From Sphingomonas sp. S2M10 (lineage in GTDB: Bacteria > Pseudomonadota > Alphaproteobacteria > Sphingomonadales > Sphingomonadaceae): a stretch of 64,000 nt of DNA. Shown here piece by piece: positions 59,390 to 64,000 of this stretch. The notes beneath the pieces are model-generated. The model did no database searches, had not been told where the DNA came from, and was given only the letters and a program-made list of their open reading frames with translations. Position numbers and translations under genes: made by a program. The stretch is from the NCBI RefSeq assembly GCF_012650175.1, contig NZ_JAAILI010000080.1:62001-126000 (forward strand), in the 5' to 3' direction. Position 1 is the first letter of the stretch. Every line of letters begins with the position of its first letter.

Positions 59390-60466
59390 TTGGCCGCTCG
59401 ACTCTATCTGGATCATGCCGCGACCACGCCGATGCTGCCGGAAGCGATGGCGGCGGTGGTGGAGGGAATGGCGCACTGGGCGAATCCCTCCTCGCCGCAT
59501 GGCGACGGGCGCGCGGCGCGCGCGGCGCTGGAGGAAGCGCGGCGGCGGATCGCGGCGGCGTATGGCTGGGCGTACGAAACGCTGCTGACCAGCGGCGCGA
59601 GCGAATCACTCGGCATCGCCTTTGCGCGCAGCGTCGTCGATCGGCGGCTGATCACGGCGGTGGAACATGACGCGGTGCTGCGGCTGGGCGAGGGGGCGCA
59701 GGTGCTGCCGGTAACGGCGGAGGGGATCGTGCAGCGCGATGCGCTCGCGGCGGCCCTGGACGGCGCGGGGCGAACATTGGTCTGCGTGCAATGGGCCAAT
59801 AGCGAAACCGGTGTACGCCAGCCGATCGCGGCTATTGCCGAGGTGGTGCACGGCGCGGGCGGGTTGCTGCTGGTCGATGCCGCGCAGATGCCCGCGCGTG
59901 CGGATGCGGAGCTATTGCGTCACGCCGATCTCGTCGCCGTTTCCGCCCACAAGCGCGGCGGGCCGCCCGGGATAGGGGCACTGCTCGTGCGGGATCTGGG
60001 CGTGCTGCTGCCGACCGGGGGGCAGGAAAAGGGGTATCGGCCCGGGACGGAGAATTTGCCCGGTGCACTGGGCTATGCGGCGGCGATCGCGGTGCCGGAG
60101 GATCTGGCCGAAATGGCGCGCCTGCGAACGCGGCTGGAGGCGGCGATCGTCGAGGCCGGCGGCGAAACGGTGGGCGCGGCGAGCCCGCGCAGTCCGCTGA
60201 TCGGCGCCTATCGGATGCCGGGCGTATCCTCGGCGGCACAGCTCATCCGGTTCGACCTTGCCGGCGTCGCGGTTTCGGCGGGAAGCGCCTGCTCCTCGGG
60301 CAGCATGCGGCCGAGCCATGTGCTGACCGCGATGGGATGGGCGGAACCGGCGCTGCGCGAAGTGGTGCGGGTCAGCTTCGGGCGGAGCACCACAGAGGGC
60401 GATGTGGACCGCTTCGCCGCATTGTGGCGGGCGACCTTTGCCGAGGCGCGGGCACGGGCGGCATGA
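59390..60466 (+). CDS. Cysteine desulfurase, first of two
   Basis: The PLP class V aminotransferase-fold enzyme releases sulfur from cysteine. The 358 residues have the PLP lysine in VSAHKRGGPPGIGALLV (Lys188) and the catalytic loop SAGSACSSGSMRPSHVL (Cys301). The TTG start is inferred because no ATG fits the family N-terminus (LYLDHAATTP), so it is uncertain. It overlaps the next gene (ATGA). The reason for two adjacent paralogues is not clear from the sequence. Confidence 0.9.
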   Translation: MAARLYLDHAATTPMLPEAMAAVVEGMAHWANPSSPHGDGRAARAALEEARRRIAAAYGWAYETLLTSGASESLGIAFARSVVDRRLITAVEHDAVLRLGEGAQVLPVTAEGIVQRDALAAALDGAGRTLVCVQWANSETGVRQPIAAIAEVVHGAGGLLLVDAAQMPARADAELLRHADLVAVSAHKRGGPPGIGALLVRDLGVLLPTGGQEKGYRPGTENLPGALGYAAAIAVPEDLAEMARLRTRLEAAIVEAGGETVGAASPRSPLIGAYRMPGVSSAAQLIRFDLAGVAVSAGSACSSGSMRPSHVLTAMGWAEPALREVVRVSFGRSTTEGDVDRFAALWRATFAEARARAA

Positions 60467-61662
60467 TCTATCTCGACTATCAGGCGACCACGCCGCTGGA
60501 CCCGCAGGCGCTCGCCGCGATGCTGCCCTGGCTCGAAGCGCAGCATGCCAACCCGCACTCCCCGCATGCGCCCGGTCGCGCGGCCAAGGCAGCGGTGGAA
60601 GTGGCACGCGGCCAGGTCGCCGCGCTGCTGCCGGCGGGCGGGCGGGTGGCCTTCACCAGCGGGGCTACGGAGGCGCTCAACTGGGCGATCAAGGGCACCG
60701 GCGGGCCCATCGTCACCCTTGCCACCGAACATGCCGCGGTGCTGGACACGGCGGCCGCGAGCGGGCGGCCGGTGACCGTGCTGCCGGTCGGTGCAGACGG
60801 GCTGGTCGATCTGGCGGTCGCAAAGGCCGCAATCGTGCCGGGCATCGGGCTGGTCGCGGCGATGCTGGTCAACAACGAGATCGGCGTGATCCAGCCGATC
60901 GCGGCGCTGGCGGACCTCGCCCATGCCGCGGGCGCGCTGTTCCTGTGCGACGCGGTGCAGGGCTATGGCCGGGTGCCGATCCCCGCGACCTGCGATCTGG
61001 TGGCGATCTCCGCGCACAAGATCCACGGGCCCAAGGGCGTCGGCGCGCTATGGGTGCGTGACGGGGTGACGCTGGCGCCGCTGCTGCATGGCGGCGGGCA
61101 AGAGGCGCCGGGGCGGTCGGGCACGCTCTCGCCGGCGCTTTGTGCCGGCTTCGGGGCAGCTGCGAAGGTCGCCGCGATGCGGGCCGCAGACGATGCAGCG
61201 CATGTCGCGCGATTGTTCGGACTGGCGGCGAGGCGACTCCAACTATCCCCCCTCCCGCTTGCGGACGGGATTGGGGGGTGGTGCGACGGGGAGGCTCGGG
61301 AACAGCCGGCTACCCTTACGCACCCTCCTCTAGCCCCTTCGCCAAGCGGGAGGGGGAGGAATGGCTGGCAGCTCAACGGCGCTTCGGCGCAGCGCTACCA
61401 CGGCAACCTCAACCTCCACCGCGAGGGCCTCGACGTCGCGCGGCTGATGTCCGACCTGCGCGACATCGCCTTTTCCGCCGGCTCGGCCTGTGCGAGCGGA
61501 TCCGGCCGCCCCAGCCATGTGCTGCACGCGCTGGGGCTTTCGGACGTGCAGGCGCGTTCCAGTATTCGTATCGGCTTCGGCCGGATGACCACCGAGGAGG
61601 AATTGATGACCGCACTCGACCGACTTTGCGCCGCCGCCGACGCCCAGCGGGTGAACGCATGA
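60463..61662 (+). CDS. Cysteine desulfurase, second of two, with an in-frame repeat insertion
   Basis: The 399-residue PLP enzyme has Lys186 (ISAHKIHGPKGVGAL) and the catalytic Cys343 loop (SAGSACASGSGRPSHVL). Compared with the family it carries an insertion of about 37 residues (about 262-298) that reads from a palindromic DNA element and has low-complexity sequence. The active-site residues are intact and the frame is kept, so it may still be active. It overlaps the ferredoxin gene by 4 bases. Confidence 0.92.
   Translation: MIYLDYQATTPLDPQALAAMLPWLEAQHANPHSPHAPGRAAKAAVEVARGQVAALLPAGGRVAFTSGATEALNWAIKGTGGPIVTLATEHAAVLDTAAASGRPVTVLPVGADGLVDLAVAKAAIVPGIGLVAAMLVNNEIGVIQPIAALADLAHAAGALFLCDAVQGYGRVPIPATCDLVAISAHKIHGPKGVGALWVRDGVTLAPLLHGGGQEAPGRSGTLSPALCAGFGAAAKVAAMRAADDAAHVARLFGLAARRLQLSPLPLADGIGGWCDGEAREQPATLTHPPLAPSPSGRGRNGWQLNGASAQRYHGNLNLHREGLDVARLMSDLRDIAFSAGSACASGSGRPSHVLHALGLSDVQARSSIRIGFGRMTTEEELMTALDRLCAAADAQRVNA
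61248..61356. repeat. Palindromic element inserted in the second cysteine desulfurase gene
   Basis: CCCCCTCCCGCTTG (61248-61261) and CAAGCGGGAGGGGG (61343-61356) are perfect 14-bp terminal inverted repeats. The element keeps the reading frame and encodes residues of about 262-298. It resembles the intergenic repeat at 54785-54895. Confidence 0.85.
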
Positions 61663-61994
61663 TCCGGGTGCGGTTCGAAGGTGCGGGTAACGGTGCGGCG
61701 CAGGAGGTGCAGGCTCCGCCCGGCGCGCGGCTGCTGGAGGTTGCGCAGAATGCGGGGCAGCCGCTGGAGGGCACGTGCGAGGGGCAGATGGCCTGCTCCA
61801 CCTGTCACGTGATCGTGGCGTCCGAGGATTTCGAGCGCCTGCCGCCTGCGAGCGACGATGAGGAGGACATGCTCGACCTGGCAATGGGCGCGGTGCGCAC
61901 CAGCCGACTGGCCTGCCAGATCATCCTTACCGAGGCACTGGACGGGTTGACGGTACGCATGCCGCCCGCGCATCGCGACATGCAGGGCCGGTGA
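61659..61994 (+). CDS. 2Fe-2S ferredoxin (adrenodoxin type)
   Basis: The 111-residue electron carrier has the vertebrate-type cluster motif CEGQMACSTCHVIV (about 40-53) plus the fourth ligand in RLACQIILTEALDG. The ATG overlaps the second cysteine desulfurase stop (ATGA). This order fits Fe-S assembly or electron delivery to it, as with isc-type ferredoxins. Confidence 0.92.
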   Translation: MIRVRFEGAGNGAAQEVQAPPGARLLEVAQNAGQPLEGTCEGQMACSTCHVIVASEDFERLPPASDDEEDMLDLAMGAVRTSRLACQIILTEALDGLTVRMPPAHRDMQGR

Positions 61995-61997
61995 CGC

Positions 61998-62195
61998 CTA
62001 CCAGTGGCAGCGCGGATCGCGGTCGTTCAGCTTGGCGAGGAGCACCGCCATGTCCTGCGGCAAACCAAGGTCGCGGGCGTAGGCATCGGCAATCGCACGC
62101 CCGATCCCATCGCAGGCGCGCGGCGCCTCGATGCGATACGGTGTCGCCGTGCTTGCCGCCTGAGCTTTGGAGGGTGCCGTCTGAACCACGGCCAC
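61998..62195 (-). CDS. Small hypothetical protein
   Basis: The 65-residue, cysteine-containing protein (APRACDGIGRAIADAYARDL ... DRDPRCHW) is on the minus strand between the ferredoxin and glnE. It starts with GTG and has no clear ribosome binding site. The C-terminal DRDPRCHW is distinctive, but I do not recognise a family. Coding status is moderately likely. Confidence 0.45.
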   Translation of the reverse strand: MAVVQTAPSKAQAASTATPYRIEAPRACDGIGRAIADAYARDLGLPQDMAVLLAKLNDRDPRCHW

Positions 62196-62277
62196 AAAAC
62201 GGTCATGTGACCCATTCGTTGCCTGCTATGTCTGCAATTCATCGCAGCTTTACGGTTTTTGGACGACAGGTGTCGGC

Positions 62278-64000
62278 GTGATCGATCCCGCATCCTCCTC
62301 CGCGCTCCGGCGGATCGCAGAAAATTCTCCCTTCCTCGCCCTGGCATTGCAGCGTGAGCACGACATCGCCGAGGATCCCGCCGCTGCCCTGGCCGATCCG
62401 ATCGCGGTCGCCGGCGCGCCTGCGGCCGACCTGGCGGAGCCGCGAGCGCTCCGCCTCCAGCGGCGTCGGCTGGCGCTGATCGCAGCGATCGGCGACCTAT
62501 CGGGCGTCTATGATTTCGGGCGTACCACCCGGCTGCTGAGCGACTTCGCCGACGACGCGCTCGACCGCGCGATCACGGCGGCCATCCGTGAACGCACCCC
62601 GGAGGCGGAACCGCGCGGCTTTGCGGCGATCGCGCTCGGCAAGCAGGGCAGCCGCGAGCTCAACTATTCGTCGGACATCGACCCCATCCTGATCTTCGAT
62701 CCCGCGACGCTGCCGTGCCGGGCACGCGAGGTACCCGAGGAGGCGGCGGTGCGGATCGGCCGGCGGGTGCTGGAAATCCTGCAGCAGCGGGACGGCGACG
62801 GCTATGTGCTGCGCGTGGATCTGCGGCTGCGTCCCTCCCCCGAGGTGACGCCGATCGCGCTGCCGGCGGAGGCGGCGATCAGCTATTACGAGAGCCAGGC
62901 GCTGCCCTGGGAACGCGCCGCCTTCATCCGTGCACGGGCGGCGGCGGGCGACATCGCATTGGGGCAGGGCTTTCTCGATGCGATCCGGCCGTTCGTATGG
63001 CGGCGCGCGCTCGACTATGGGACGATTCGCGAGATCCAGGACATTTCCCGGCGGATCCGCGACCATCACCACCAGGGGCAGCGCTTCGGGCCCGGCTACG
63101 ACCTCAAGCGCGGGCGGGGCGGCATTCGCGAGGTGGAGTTCTTCGCGCAGATCCACCAGCTGATCCATGGCGGCCGCGATACCGCGCTGCGCGTGCCCGC
63201 AACCCGCGACGCGCTTGCCGCGCTCGCTGCCGCCGGGCGGATCGATGCCGGCGAGGCGGCGGCGCTGGACGAGGCCTATGTGTTGCTGCGCACGATCGAG
63301 CATCGCCTGCAGATGATCGACGATCGCCAGACGCACACGCTGCCGAGCGATCCCGCCGCGCTCGATCATGTCGCGCGGCTGCACGGGGTAGCGGACGGCG
63401 CGGCGCTGATCGCGCTGCTCCAGCCGCATGTCGAGCGGGTGGGCCGCATCTACGATGCGCTGGCCGAGGGCGGCGGCAGCGGCGTGCCGACCGATCCGGA
63501 CCTGCTGGGCGAGCGGCTGGCACAGGCGGGCTTCCCCGATGCCGACCTGGCCCGCCGCGTCGTGGAAGGTTGGCGCGGCGCCACCTATCCGGCGTTGCGC
63601 AGCCCGGCGGCGCAGGGCGCGCTGGAGGCGGTGCTGCCGACGCTGATGGCGGGGTTCGGCGGCGCACCCGATCCGCAGCATGCGATCACCCGCTTCGATG
63701 CCATGCTGAAGCGGCTGCCGAGCGCGGTTAACATCTTCCGTCTGCTGGAAGCGCAGCCGGCGCTCACCCGGTTGCTCAGCGCCATCCTGAGCCACGCGCC
63801 GACGCTGGCCGAACAGCTCGGCCGTCGCGCGGAACTGCTGGACGGCCTGATCGACGCGAGCGCGCTGGCGCCGGTGGGCGCGGTGCCCGATCTGGTCGCG
63901 ACGATGGCGGCGGCCGAGCGCGGTGCCGACTATCAGTGGCGGCTGGAACATGTCCGCCGCATCGTCAACGAGAAGCGGTTTGCGCTCGGCGCGCAGATCG
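62278..64000 (+). CDS. glnE: Bifunctional glutamine synthetase adenylyltransferase/adenylyl-removing enzyme, partial
   Basis: The first 574 residues of GlnE, which adenylylates and deadenylylates glutamine synthetase under PII control; the window ends before the stop. It shows the nucleotidyltransferase motif FAAIALGKQGSRELNYSSD with SDIDPILIF, the VDLRLRPSPEVTP stretch, KRGRGGIREVEFFAQ and LRTIEHRLQMIDDRQTHTLP. The GTG start (VIDPASSS) is the only reasonable one. This first half corresponds mainly to the adenylyl-removing domain and the linker. Confidence 0.93.
   Translation, partial: MIDPASSSALRRIAENSPFLALALQREHDIAEDPAAALADPIAVAGAPAADLAEPRALRLQRRRLALIAAIGDLSGVYDFGRTTRLLSDFADDALDRAITAAIRERTPEAEPRGFAAIALGKQGSRELNYSSDIDPILIFDPATLPCRAREVPEEAAVRIGRRVLEILQQRDGDGYVLRVDLRLRPSPEVTPIALPAEAAISYYESQALPWERAAFIRARAAAGDIALGQGFLDAIRPFVWRRALDYGTIREIQDISRRIRDHHHQGQRFGPGYDLKRGRGGIREVEFFAQIHQLIHGGRDTALRVPATRDALAALAAAGRIDAGEAAALDEAYVLLRTIEHRLQMIDDRQTHTLPSDPAALDHVARLHGVADGAALIALLQPHVERVGRIYDALAEGGGSGVPTDPDLLGERLAQAGFPDADLARRVVEGWRGATYPALRSPAAQGALEAVLPTLMAGFGGAPDPQHAITRFDAMLKRLPSAVNIFRLLEAQPALTRLLSAILSHAPTLAEQLGRRAELLDGLIDASALAPVGAVPDLVATMAAAERGADYQWRLEHVRRIVNEKRFALGAQI

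Noticed and set aside
1..64000. tRNA, rRNA, CRISPR array, transposase or phage genes
   Set aside because: I looked for tRNA-like cloverleaf signals, direct-repeat arrays and transposase motifs and saw none; absence by eye is not proof, and a tRNAscan-SE or CRISPR search would be decisive.

Overview
The window looks like chromosomal DNA of a high-GC alphaproteobacterium of the Sphingomonadales (Sphingomonas-like). The basis is the PhyR/NepR/EcfG general stress locus, a ChpT-type phosphotransferase, the gene order around ftsQAZ, argS-SPOR-nagZ-scpAB-tatABC and SRP RNA-dnaX-ybaB, and a high overall GC content. I saw no tRNA or rRNA genes, no CRISPR array and no transposase or phage gene. The window is mostly housekeeping genes, with a few accessory patches and many short palindromic repeats.

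Layout. 1-8.9 kb: the end of the division/cell wall cluster (murB, ddl, ftsQ, ftsA, ftsZ), a TPR/SPOR protein and dGTPase. 9-14.5 kb: a TorF-type porin, a small secreted protein, a DUF1800/DUF1501 pair and a lower-GC DUF1835-like gene. 14.7-21.4 kb: argS, a SPOR protein, nagZ, scpA-scpB and tatA-tatB-tatC. 21.4-25.8 kb: an entericidin-like lipoprotein and the general stress response locus (PhyP-like kinase homologue and NepR on the minus strand; PhyR, a 45-residue membrane peptide and EcfG on the plus strand). 25.8-31.6 kb: SRP RNA, dnaX, ybaB, mtgA, rpoH, rluD and a JAMM peptidase. 31.6-36.8 kb: hypothetical genes, a DsbA-family protein, ChpT and an arsR-arsC-acr3 operon. 36.9-42.8 kb: cheA-cheW-cheY-cheB-cheR, then an amidase. 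43.5-45.4 kb: RNase P RNA, a J-domain protein, a 2Fe-2S protein and SufE. 45.4-50 kb: an enlarged phage-shock-protein locus with pspF divergent from a sigma54-type promoter. 50-64 kb: hydrolases, HxlR/SDR, a polyamine pair (deoxyhypusine synthase-like plus PLP decarboxylase), a threonine dehydratase-like enzyme, two adjacent cysteine desulfurases with a ferredoxin, and the start of glnE, which runs off the end.

Points of interest. (1) The psp locus carries pspA, pspB and pspC plus a series of small membrane/coiled-coil proteins that share a C-terminal ERI-x-TD ... EI-x-LR motif with PspB and PspC, so it looks like an amplified PspB-like family in one operon. (2) Several families of roughly 100-140 bp palindromic elements are present. 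One copy lies in frame inside a cysteine desulfurase gene, another supplies the ribosome binding site of murB, and another supplies the stop codon of an SDR gene. (3) The histidine kinase homologue beside nepR keeps its phospho-acceptor histidine but lacks recognisable ATP-binding boxes, which fits a phosphatase role. (4) Five sequences resembling sigma-EcfG promoters (GGAAC-N16/17-CGTT type) lie upstream of stress-type genes. All functional assignments come from reading the sequence; no database search was run.
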